Shown here: positions 1-9,998 of the stretch, in pieces
Layout: each line of letters begins with the position of its first letter
Numbering within the stretch: the first letter of the stretch is position 1
Assembly: GCA_002221725.1 (NCBI GenBank)
Contig: NJFT01000027.1
Span: forward strand, 62,001-126,000
Reading direction: 5' to 3'
Source of the DNA: Scedosporium boydii
Lineage: Eukaryota; Ascomycota; Sordariomycetes; Microascales; Microascaceae
DNA: 64,000 nucleotides
Notes under the pieces: model-generated
Databases searched by the model: none
Told to the model about the DNA's origin: nothing
The model's input: the letters and a program-made list of their open reading frames with translations, nothing else
Position numbers and translations under genes: made by a program

Positions 1-786
1 AATCGAAAATGATTGTGAGAATACAGAAACGGAATAGCTTCCATATAAACCTTCTTGTTGACGCGGAGGAGTGCGGGGGAAAGACAAGCCGGGTCGGATT
101 GGACGAGGGGAGGCAACTGAAGGTCATAGGCCGGGACGAAGACAATAGGTTTAGAGGAGATAAGAAGTTCTTTGTAAATCCTAAGCCGTATCTCTACAGG
201 TAGTGAGAAAAACTGCATGGTTGTTGCCCTTGCTGTCAAGGGTTGCGTAAAGAGAGTGGTGTTAATGAAGACAATGGGACCCCGCCCGATGCTCACGACT
301 CGACGCCGAGGACCTTGTTGTTACTGCCGTGTATAACTAAACCAAGCCCAACTGTGGCTGGGTCCAAGGGCCCCAAGCCACCAAATCAAGGGATCGGTTC
401 CTATTACTACCTCGAGAGAGAGAGAGCGAGTCAAAGCGCTCTCACAAGTTGTCTGTCATAACACCATGTTATGCTCTATTCACCCATGACCTGCTATAAC
501 GATCTCGATGAGGAAGGTGCTACTCCTCCGACTCTATCTCACCTATTGGACAAAGAGTAGATCATGTACTTGTTCCAGGATATACCTAGAGTTCCTCCAC
601 TAATTGACATTCAGAGATTTAAGATCACACATCACCAGTTCTTTACTATAAGAACTCCATACACTCTCTCCAAGTAACTCACTTTTCACAACAAATCATC
701 ACACCGTTTAATAAAAACTCTCCAAAGGAGCTCCTTTCATCTATCTCAGCAACAATCAACAGTCCATTATCTCATCTTTAGACAAA
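1..786. other. Intergenic stretch, left edge
   Basis: No gene is recognised here. Short open frames show no family resemblance. A (GA)n microsatellite lies near 413-427. The last 150 bases are rich in C, T and A and end in CAAAATGG, consistent with the 5' untranslated region of the following gene. Confidence 0.5.
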
Positions 787-2058
787 ATGGCACCAGACTC
801 ATCCATACTGTCTAAACCCTCTTCTGTCCCAGATACAGATCCCGAACTCATCAAAACGCTCTGGATAGAAGTTCGAAGAAGAAACATGTCTCGTCGCGGC
901 ACATCAAATCGTGGCCGGCGTGGCGGCCGTGGCGGCCGTGGCTCTCGCGGAGGGCGTAACCCCATCACCAAAGACTCCGATCCCAGTGAGTCTGGTACCT
1001 CTGTGTCCAGCCCCCAAGACACTCAGCAAGACACCTCTTCCATCAAACCGAAGGTCATTTCTCCCCGGAAGCCAAGCTTCACCGAACTTATTCTCCGACC
1101 CCGCGGGATATTCATTGATCATACGAACGGCACGGCTCCAAGCGCGCATGCTTATTTTGATACCGAGGAGCCACGAGACGGATGCGAATTTGATTACGAC
1201 AACCTTGATGGGCTTTCTGGTGTCGGCGTCTGGGTGTCCATGGACGAAGCCACGCTTCAGAGCACGGCTGCTGAATACAAGGAGATGACGCAGCGCCACC
1301 TGTGCGAGGAGGAGTTTGCCACCTTCGCGAAAGAGACTTTTTTTCTCAAAACTCTGAGGTCTGTCATAGCATCGGAAGGCCGCTGTTGGCGCGTAGAGCG
1401 CATGTTGCAGTTAGTTTGCCCTCCGAAGCCGGCTGCTCATTGGAACGCTCCTCCGCTGCTCGACTGCGACAAGGATGGAGAATATGGTTGGTGTTGGGAT
1501 GTAAGACCGGACTGCAGCTACTGGCTTTCATTGAAAGGATTCAATGAAGATTACTGGCACCAAATTAGAGGTTACACGTTCGCGGAGCAGGAGATTTTCT
1601 GCCCTTATCTGACGATCGAGTTTAAAAGGAGTGGGCAGTCCGAAGCCGTCGCCGTGGCCCGGGCGATCTCTGCCAGAGCCATCGCCCTATACAACCGACA
1701 TCGATTGCGAGACAACGCTCTGAAGGTATCGAAAGCGAAATGGGGCACCCGAGACATCACCGATATCCGACACTTTGCCATAACCGTTGTCGGCTCGAAA
1801 TTTGACGTCTGGGTTCTCGAGCCGACGTATGGTAACTTGGAAGACAGCGGCATGTGGAACGGCTGCAAGGCGAAGAAACTAGTCGGCGCCGACTGCAGGA
1901 AGAAAGTTGGAGTTAGGCAATTGGCGAGGTGGACTAACGAGATCCATCATTGGGCCATCTCTAGGCATGCCCCGGCATGTTCTCGGGATATCAAGGTCCT
2001 TCTTAGGGGCCGAGGTGTTCGAGTCTCGGAGGTTCACCCTGCAGGAGAAGGCGAATGA
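787..2058 (+). CDS. RGG-rich protein with PD-(D/E)XK nuclease-like core
   Basis: Single-exon gene for a 423-residue protein. Residues 50-75 form an arginine/glycine-rich RGG-type segment, a tract usually linked to RNA or nucleic-acid contact. The C-terminal two thirds resemble a fungus-specific hypothetical family related to the PD-(D/E)XK nuclease fold: a Pro-Asp pair at residues 241-242, then Glu-Phe-Lys at 278-280 in a hydrophobic strand (motif FCPYLTIEFKR), followed by an alanine-rich helix. That spacing fits the PD...ExK catalytic layout. The first ATG at 787 is chosen because it follows a CAAA context and precedes the RGG block; an internal ATG at residue 36 is possible. There is no signal peptide or membrane segment. 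Nuclease activity is inferred from motif placement only. Confidence 0.7.
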   Translation: MAPDSSILSKPSSVPDTDPELIKTLWIEVRRRNMSRRGTSNRGRRGGRGGRGSRGGRNPITKDSDPSESGTSVSSPQDTQQDTSSIKPKVISPRKPSFTELILRPRGIFIDHTNGTAPSAHAYFDTEEPRDGCEFDYDNLDGLSGVGVWVSMDEATLQSTAAEYKEMTQRHLCEEEFATFAKETFFLKTLRSVIASEGRCWRVERMLQLVCPPKPAAHWNAPPLLDCDKDGEYGWCWDVRPDCSYWLSLKGFNEDYWHQIRGYTFAEQEIFCPYLTIEFKRSGQSEAVAVARAISARAIALYNRHRLRDNALKVSKAKWGTRDITDIRHFAITVVGSKFDVWVLEPTYGNLEDSGMWNGCKAKKLVGADCRKKVGVRQLARWTNEIHHWAISRHAPACSRDIKVLLRGRGVRVSEVHPAGEGE

Positions 2059-3891
2059 TTTCATGGGCTTTGTACATTACCTTTATGAGGGGGTGGTTCC
2101 GTGTGCGGCATGTTGGAGTTGGGAAAGCTTGCCCTTTAAGGAGTAGTCTAACTAGTTGGTAGAATAATAATCATCGTCTTCAAATACCACGCAAGGAAAC
2201 ATCGATAAAACTCTGACGAGAATTTGGGACCTGTCATCCATCATCAGACTGTCCACCACTAACGCCGTGCTCATCTCTATCCCACATCCAGAGGTGGGAG
2301 GAAATGCACTCAAGCGAAGACACCCATTAATCCTTGATCTACCTTCTCGTATCGCCTATTAATGATTCGTCGCCGACACATGTATGAGCTGCTCTGAAGC
2401 TTCCTTCCCATTATGTCTAGCCTTCCATCGATTCCAAGAATTTCTCATCCGCTTCCCTCTCGTAGTCTTAAGTTTGTCATGCACCAGCTGCTTAAGCCTC
2501 ACATAACAAGTAACCTTCTAGTTCCGTGCGGATTCAGCCAATTTGGGCGAGCTTTCAGGTGCGTGCTCTGGATCTAGGAGCAAAAGGAAGCACATGGAAA
2601 CCTCGTGAACATGGCACCCTATTTGCATGGAAACCTGCGTGATCATGGTGGCCTAGCCCTGAACTCTGTCTGAATTAAGAAGTGGGCTTGTTACTTTCCA
2701 GCGACTTAAGCATCAGGACCAGTTGCGGAGCCACGCGACACGGCATAAATCAGACAGAATATGCTCCTGGCAGCAGCTTGCTTACTATGCGGCAAACTCG
2801 ATATGGGAGGGCGACAACCAGCAGATGGCGTTTTATCAATGGTCATGGGAAGATGTTTTTGGGAATGAAATGGGCTTACGAGGCCATCTTTCCAGTGTAC
2901 CGGTAGCGTCTTGTCTTCGCAGGCCAAGAGGATTTCCGAGATAGTAAGACGTACTCGTGAGGCATCGATCCGAGCATTCAGGACAACTACACCAGGGGTA
3001 CCCGCTCTTGGAGAGACAACTTTCGCCGTAAAATTAGAAAGGGCCCGGCATTGCAGCTGGCCAATCATCTTGTTTCGTTTTTATCTCTGTTTTGGGGGGT
3101 CCGTGAGAAAAGGAAACCTACTGCCCACGGTGAGATTAGTGGACCGTCGCGCCATCATAGAGTCTTCAATCCCTCACTCTCCAAATATCATTCCGGCCGA
3201 TACCACCGGTATCGTTTCTAGCTGTCGCTCGTGCACTAGTTACCTTCCAACCTCCGATATTTTATTATCGTGGGCACGAAACGACGGTTAAAAAGATATT
3301 GGTGCGCTGCTTCATCCATCGAATTCCTCTCAGATTTGGCGGTATAGGCTACGTTCCTCTAACGACCCTCTTCGAGATTCCCGTTACCCAGTAGCTTTGC
3401 GGGTGTCCCAAGGTTCAAATCACGGCAGAAATATTAGTCCCAGTAGACTTTTTCCTTCAGTATCAATAGAGTGTACAGTTCAGCCCGCTACTCTTCACTA
3501 ATGATGATACCACCAGGCAGCAGGGGGCAGTTTACAACAGGATCGTTTTACGAGTCCGGAAGGTCGCAAGGTTGGTAAAGCAGATGTGCGTGTCAACTTC
3601 AGCTTTGGCACGGCGAAAGACCAATCCCCAGTATCAGATGGGTTCTTGTTCCCGAGGGCCTCTACGGTCGGCTCGCTATTTACGTTTATCCAGCCATCAC
3701 AGGGTCCTCACCAACGTCATTCCTTGGCACACACACTTCATGACCTAAACTGGCAGGTCTTATTGATACAACAAATTGCATTTCTATTGAAATATTGAGT
3801 TACAAAACCCCCCAACGACTATTGTCGAGGCCTTCCAGTCCCATCATCTCTTCGACTAGACCATTCTCAAGGTGAGGTTCATCAACGCGCT
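2059..3891. other. Intergenic stretch, no gene recognised
   Basis: Several overlapping open frames of 70-126 codons lie on both strands between 2.68 and 3.30 kb, but none shows a recognisable domain, credible splice structure or consistent coding bias. The 11-base word CATGGAAACCT occurs twice around 2.59-2.64 kb. Base composition is ordinary, unlike the AT-rich element that follows. Confidence 0.4.
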
Positions 3892-4138
3892 CTATTTTCC
3901 CGCCCGTTTGACAATCATCCGTGCCCCGTAGCAGGTTTCAGTATGATCTCGCAATCCTCCAGAGGAGTGGAGTCGCTCAGACATCGCCCGGATCGTACGG
4001 CGAGGGTTCGTGCCGAGGTCGCATAACACACTGGCAGGCAACAATCCGTTATAAAAGAGCTTCTCCGTCTCGCAGCATCCCAGGCAAAAGCGACCGTGCT
4101 CTGGTTCCGCCTGGCCCTTCAAATGAGGAAAGGGAATA

Positions 4139-4188
4139 AGTTAAAGGACCCCCTTTCGGATCACCCCCACTTTCGGATCACCTCAAAA
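4139..4188 (+). repeat. Left terminal inverted repeat
   Basis: Begins AGTTAAAGGACCCCC. It contains the 13-base word CTTTCGGATCACC twice, a plausible pair of transposase-binding sites. It matches the right repeat over 50 bases with one mismatch. Confidence 0.92.
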
Positions 4189-4809
4189 ACTCTCACCACC
4201 ATTTCAACTATCATAACATATTTCCTAATTTCTTCACCATTTCAACTCCAATCAAGCCCAAATCTAGTATATCTATTATTTTCAACATACCAAAGCAGTA
4301 CTCTAAAGATAACCTTCAGTTAGCTCTTAATACCATCGCAAATAGCATAGGATTAAGAAAGGCCGAACACCAGTTTAGAGTTCCATATACAACACTTCAT
4401 AACCACCTAAATAGCCAACAACCAAGAACAGAAGCATTTTCTAGCTTTCAGAGACTTAGTCCAACCCAGGAAAGCCTCCTTACTTCATAGATTCTTACCC
4501 AGGCTACTCTAGGACTTCCTCTAACCTACTTCTAAGTTAAGGAATTTACTAAAAGGATCTTACAAGCCTAAGGAGATACCTAGCCACTTAGAAAGAAGTA
4601 GATATAGTCATTCCTCAAAAGGAATCTATCTATAAAGGTCCAGAGAAGCAAATCTATTAATTCCAAGTATATTAATAGGGCTATAGTTAAAGTAATTTAC
4701 TACTAGTTCTACTACTTCTAACTCCTAGCTATCTAAAATATTAAACTAGCTAATCAGTATAATATAGATAAAGTAGGCATCCTAGAAGGTAAGGGAGCTA
4801 ATAGCCTTA

Positions 4810-5186
4810 TGTCACGACCAGGCCGCGACATGGGCCGCAGGAAAGGCGGTGAGGAGCGGCAGTAATAGCGAAAGGGCACGTGACCACGGAAAGGACGATC
4901 GAACGGTCGAGGATCGACCGACCGACCAAGCCTGCTACATGCTGAAGAGGGATGGAAGAGATGTCTATATAAAGCTACGATGTTTCCTACTAGTCTAGTT
5001 ATCTTCCAGACTCTTCAGTAGTCAATACAAGTAACAACTACACCCTACACTTGTATACGCACTCTCAACGCCCATCACTGTAAATACTGCTTGACTGCCT
5101 CACTTATCCCTAAACAGGGCCCCTACTATCCCAGCACTCATCTATTCCATTGATCAGCCGGAACCCGAAGTATTAGGATTATAACA
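4810..5186 (+). mobile_element. Solo LTR nested in the transposon
   Basis: A 377-bp insert begins TGTCACGACC and ends TTATAACA, with the TG...CA ends of a long terminal repeat. It is flanked by a perfect 5-bp duplication, CCTTA, at 4805-4809 and 5187-5191. Removing it and one CCTTA restores the transposase frame of the host element (ANSLILRN...). It holds a TATA box (TATATAAA, 4966-4973), as expected of an LTR promoter. No internal retrotransposon sequence lies beside it, so it is a solo LTR left by recombination. It is clearly more GC-rich than the surrounding RIP-mutated sequence. Orientation is inferred from the TATA box. Confidence 0.88.
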
Positions 5187-6328
5187 CCTTATACTTAGAA
5201 ATACCTAGAAGCATACCATTTACAAGAAACAGCTAAGATCCTAGACTTAGACTTCTTTTATTAAGTATATCTTAACTACTAGCTACTCTCTTCCTCCTCT
5301 AATCATTTTCAAGGAAAAAATAATCTAATAATAATAATTTCTACTTAATTTAATATTATATAAAGACTAGTAGTTTATAGTAACTAATAATAGATAGATT
5401 ACTAATACTATAGTAGTTAAATAGCTTAAAAAGATTTTTATTTTACTTATATAGCTAATAGACTTTAATAAATATTATCTCTTAATTATAGATAGCTATA
5501 GAAGCTATATAACTATAGACTTTATATATCTATATTTCTAGTATTAAATCTATCTTCTTTTCCTACCTCCACACACCTTACATATCTTACAGCTATTAGA
5601 TTTATTAATTTTTAGTCTACTAAAGACTACTTATTAAAAAGAGCTTAGATTCCTATTATAAATAGTTAATTCTTTAATAATTAGGAAGTAGAACTTTCTC
5701 TCCTACTATAGAAAGGCCTATATAGCTAGTTTAACTAGTAAAAACATCAAAAGTAGGTAGAAAGCTACTAGCCTTTAGCTAATAAGTATAGCCAAGCCTC
5801 TCCTCAGCCAGAATGTAGTTCTACAGCCTAGACAAGCCCTTCAGAAAGGAACCAGGACCTCCCAGGAAGCTAATAGAGCTATTCTAAACTTGGATTAGGC
5901 TTCTAATTTATCTATAATAGTCTAGTTGACTCCAAGGAAGGCAAAGGACCTACAGGATCAGCTACACTAATCTAATACCATTGATCAACATACTACCACC
6001 TAGCAGCTACTATTTAAAAAGATCCACAAAGCTTTTAAGGAGAAGTTATTTAAGCTGGCTACTGCCCAGCAGAAGATAAAGTCTCTTAAAAACCAGCTTA
6101 AAGCTATAAGACCAACTAAAAGGAAGAAGGTTAATTTAAGCCTAAATTCGAAATTTGCCAATATCGAGGACATCTAGAAAGCCTAAATGGCAGTGGGAGG
6201 GATAAATAATAACACCAATGAATCCAGCGATATCGAAAGCCCTAGTGAGACTGGTTCTTGTATCATGGTAGCTTGAGGTTGGGTTGAAATAGCTGTCTTT
6301 ATGTGGTGGGTGGTTTGGTGGGTGTTGG

Positions 6329-6378
6329 TTTTGAGGTGATCCGAAAGTGGGGGTGATCTGAAAGGGGGTCCTTTAACT
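6329..6378 (-). repeat. Right terminal inverted repeat
   Basis: Reverse complement of the left repeat over 50 bases. The single difference (CAGATC instead of CGGATC on the repeat strand) is a G-to-A / C-to-T type change. It is followed directly by the duplicated TA. Confidence 0.92.
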
Positions 6379-7217
6379 TAGATGCTATCCCGGCAAAGTC
6401 GTCCCGCCAGCAGTCGGCCTTTTCTGGTAGTCTCGATAGATCCTGACCAGGAGCCTCCATTGGTTCGTCGTGGAATTGTTTAAAGGTCAAAAACTTCTTC
6501 ATTCCCATATTGGATGGACGAGTCGTGGGCATCAAGGCAGCGAGGTTTTCAATGGATCCGTGAACTTCAATGGCGAGTTTCTTAGCCTGTTTTACGCTGA
6601 AAAGGCGGTAGGTTCTCTTCCGGGAGCAATATCCGTATACCGCGGGGATGCTGCGCATTACTGGGATCATTCGAAGTTGTTTCTCCGTGAGGCGAAAGCA
6701 CTCCTTGATACAAGTGGCTGTGGCTACTCGAAGAGCTACGTTCTCATCGAGACAATTGGAGCACACCCCTCTCGCAGGTCGGAAGGAACAAGAAACCTCC
6801 GAAGTAAATACAGCTCGATGTGCATTTCTCAGATTTGAGCGTTTTGTGAATCAAGGCGGCGGGATGATGGCTCAGCAGCTGGGTCCGTCCAAGGGCTGTT
6901 AGCACCGTCGGGGCGTGCTGCATCATCTTCCTGTATACTGGCATGCTTTCAACAATTGCCTTTCCTTTTTGAGATACACGGCTGAGTCGAGATAGGGACT
7001 TGAAGTCGAGGAAGTCGGTGATGAGAAATAAAAGCTCGGCCGGGAATGAATCTAGGGTACCGAGAGACGAACCAGGGGATACTCGGCGGATACTCGAAGG
7101 CTGCGCGGGGGGCATGTTTCGGATCATCCAGTCGATACTCTCGAGTTCCAATGGCTTAGAGAGCTGTTCGAGAAGTTCTTTGGAGAAAACCTCCTGGGGT
7201 TCGGTTGAGCTTGCCAT

Positions 7218-7915
7218 TTTCCCGTCAGGCAATGCGTGACTTAGCGCGGAAAGGTACAATGTTGAGACGTGGGAAGAATATGGAGATATCCCAGTTTGAA
7301 AGACAGATTGATGGGTAAAGGAACATTGAAGCTATATTTATAATAACAAGTTAAAGGAACTAATCAGTAAACACGTGGACTTTGAATTGGAGCTTTGAAC
7401 TGGGACAACAGTTTACTCTCTACACATAGGCTTAAGATAAGGGGGACAGGTTACTCCAGTTCACCATTGTGAAAAGAGAAGTAACATGTGGATGTGTTCT
7501 TTAAGACTAGAAGAAGAAACAGCCACCATGGGTAGTAGTTCTCAGGCTACAAACTGTGTATCTATGAAATGTGCCTATGACCTTAGAATGAATGAATGTT
7601 CTGGCTGGTTTTATCTAGTCTTGCTACCGAGCCGACTAGACATACGGCGCCTATAAGTCTCTATTCAGCAAGGCTCGAAGTAAGTCTTATTCGTTGAGAG
7701 TCAACATTTAGGCGAGCCTCAAGCTTTCCACCTGGTCTCTTTGGAGCCTTGATCCCCCAAGGTTCAATTGAAGCAGACTTACCCTTCATGTCAAGGGGAT
7801 AACGATTCACCTTCTTACTGATGCCGGCCCACTAAACTTCAATGTTGCCATACGACGTCCTGGGATGATCGAATGGACAATCCAGCGCCTCTCTTATACT
7901 ACGATAGAAGAAGTC
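7218..7915. other. Intergenic stretch between F-box relic and modin-like gene
   Basis: Upstream region of the F-box relic and 3' flank of the modin-like gene. No domain-bearing frame, tRNA or repeat is recognised. Confidence 0.4.
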
Positions 7916-9998
7916 TTAGACTATATATACCGGCATCCGACTCCCGTAAACGTCGCTTTTGCTAACTTGTACATCTTTTCTATGAAAATCATGGAGCTGG
8001 AGCCAACACAGCATTCGGAAGACCAATGTGCACCAAATTCGGTTCACCTTGCATCTCAAAGTCATCTGGGCAGTGCTTTGGAGATGGGCGGTTCCCGTAT
8101 CTGCCGTCATTCTACTCGCTACCGAGGCTCTTCGAGCACGCACGTGTTCACCTGCTATAGCTTGCTCACAGATAATCTGAACGACCCTTTCCCTGATTAA
8201 GCACACGTACATCTCCATCAAGAGACTGTGTCGCTCGCTGAAGGATGCCGAATCAATGTCACGCATAGTGACGTCGCCAACAAATATCGGATTGTCTTGA
8301 ATGATGTCGTCAGTTTCGTCCGACACTATCATGAGAGCGCCGTCCCGGTGACGGGTAGAGCGAGGATGGCCCGCAGGATGTCTCGATGAGCCCTTGGCGG
8401 CATCTTTCGAATCGTCTAGCTCAGTGTTCCTTCTGCAGTTGAGGACGCCGAGAACTTCCTGGATGTGAACGCACAAGACCTGTTTCACCAATTCGAATAG
8501 CTCTTGCTGCTTCAAGTAGTTATCACATTCTTCAATTTGAGTCCGTAATTGAGTTAGCTCGCCCATAAGCTGAGTTTCACTAGTTTCGTTGCGGTGTTCT
8601 CTGTCAACGTCGGCTACGACCAGTCAGCCCCTACCCGCCACAATCCGTTCGAAGCAAGGTCGGAACGCACCTTGGGGTTTGCGATTAATCTGGCAGCCCT
8701 TGGGCAGTAACCCCTCAAGTGCAGGAGTTTGCATCTGGGCTGAAAACTCAGCGGCCAACAGCGACAAGGAGAAAGAACTCGTATCCCAGTGAAAGATGGT
8801 TGGATTGGGAAGCATACGGAATGCGGTGTCTTTTACGTGGAGTAACTCGCCGATCATGCCGAGGATTTCGAAGGGAACTTGACTTTCATTAGCTCAAGCG
8901 ATGGGTGGAAATAACCGAGTATTTCTTTCTCAAAATTTCGTGTTCTTTGTCGTTTGGGCACTTACTTGGGAAAATGTGGCTATGACGAGCCTGGTCTTGG
9001 TGCTTGCCAAAGTACTTGACTGTCCTCGTATCGCACCCAAACGCCATGAGGGTCTGAGAAATCTCCGCGAAGCTTCCCAGCTGCAGAGTTCCCATGTTCT
9101 TAGGTTCATCAGCGTAGATAGGTTCCTTTTCTTCATGGAAGATTGTAGGGGCATATCCAAAGCACAGCTTCTTGATGCTGTAATTTGGAACCACACGATT
9201 CGTCTCGAACCACGTCGATGAAATCTTTTGGAAAAGAAAGGTGATACCCAGGTTATCCACGTACGACCCGTAGACGGCGAAACCGTTGCCTTGGGCTCTA
9301 TACTTGTCTTTGTTGAGATCGAACTCTTTCCAGTAGATACCCAGCATCCCCATCATCTCGACAAAGTGAGATATCGTGGTCGTTGCGTACGGCTTCCCCA
9401 GGTCTTTATGCATGCCATCCCAAGTGCGACGCTTCCTCTGGAAGCAAACGACTAGGCCGTGCGGCGGTGACGTTCCAATTGGCGGATTGTACCCAAGAGC
9501 TGTCCACTGCCATGCACGAGATTCATTTTCCATGCGGTAAATAGCCATGAGCAAAGCGTACCACGTCGCCTTCTCGTTGTCGGCAGTGTGGACTAGCTGG
9601 TGCTTGGTTTCGTCGACTTTTTTCTCCACCTTTCTCCAGGCGGAGGTGTACTTGAGGTTCTCTTCTTCATCTCCATCCAACTTTATGATTTTGTTGGTCT
9701 TGGTTTCCCCGAGTGGACCCTTTTCGTTCTCGGGCTTCGCAACGAAGATGACCGGGACCTCGAAACTGACCTCCATTCGGAAGTCCGACCAACGCATTCG
9801 TCGCTTGGTGAATTGGGCCCATTTCCCAATGACTTGTTCGCTGCACGCGTAGTAACCGGCGGCGGAAGCAAAGTGTTGCTGAAGTGCCTGAAACGTCGTC
9901 GTCGCGAAGGCAAGGACGGAAAACAGTAGCGCGATACTGGCGACGATTATCTCCGTGGCGTCGTCCGTGTTGGAACCCGATGATGATGACGACGACAT
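7916..9998 (-). CDS. Modin-like membrane-anchored protein
   Basis: Three exons: 9998-8966, 8877-8671 and 8613-7916, giving 645 residues. Introns of 88 bp (GTAAGT...CAAG) and 57 bp (GTGCGT...GTAG) keep the frame. The protein resembles fungal proteins annotated as modin: a serine-rich start, a hydrophobic helix at residues 14-36 (TEIIVASIALLFSVLAFATT), then conserved blocks such as KWAQFTKRRMRWSDF, VHTADNEKATWYALL and KPYATTTISHFVEMMGMLG. Exon 2 carries the conserved MLPNPTIFHWD block and exon 3 a coiled, Glu/Gln-rich helix. The last 60 residues match the family poorly, so a further 3' intron is possible. The biochemical role of modin is not established. Confidence 0.75.

Larger units (their letters stand above)
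4139..6378 (+). mobile_element. pogo/Fot1-type DNA transposon, RIP-degraded
   Basis: A 2,240-bp element with terminal inverted repeats of about 50 bp (49 of 50 matching) and a TA duplication at 4137-4138 and 6379-6380, as in the Tc1-mariner superfamily. The plus-strand remains of a transposase can be followed despite many stops: an N-terminal helix-turn-helix like that of pogo/CENP-B proteins near 4.31-4.44 kb (QLALNTIANSIGLRKA), a CENP-B-type DNA-binding segment to about 4.8 kb, DDE-domain traces, and a C-terminal tail near 6.12-6.28 kb (NSKFANIEDI). Much of the interior is strongly AT-rich with abundant TpA, as expected from C-to-T mutation by RIP. The element is non-autonomous now. It sits in the F-box gene and contains a solo LTR. 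Confidence 0.88.
3892..7217 (-). pseudogene. F-box protein gene split by a transposon
   Basis: Minus-strand gene for an F-box protein of a fungus-expanded type. The 5' part runs from ATG at 7217 down to 6379 and holds the F-box (LDSFPAELLFLITDFLDF...) and part of a Cys-containing C-terminal domain. It is interrupted at a TA by the element at 4139-6378. The 3' part runs from 4138 to a TAG at 3892 and begins with IPFPHLKGQAEPEHGRFC. Removing the element and one TA copy rejoins the two parts in the same frame. A second defect lies near 6766-6769, where a run of four C (G on the coding strand) breaks the frame; one base fewer would give a continuous CERVCSNC. F-box proteins recruit substrates to SCF ubiquitin ligases. 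This copy cannot make an intact product as read. Confidence 0.85.

Noticed and set aside
3400..3430. tRNA-like T-arm word GGTTCAAATC
   Set aside because: No matching acceptor, D or anticodon arms around it.
4139..6378. Reading the element as a MITE
   Set aside because: It is 2.2 kb long and retains readable transposase blocks, so it is a degraded full-length element.
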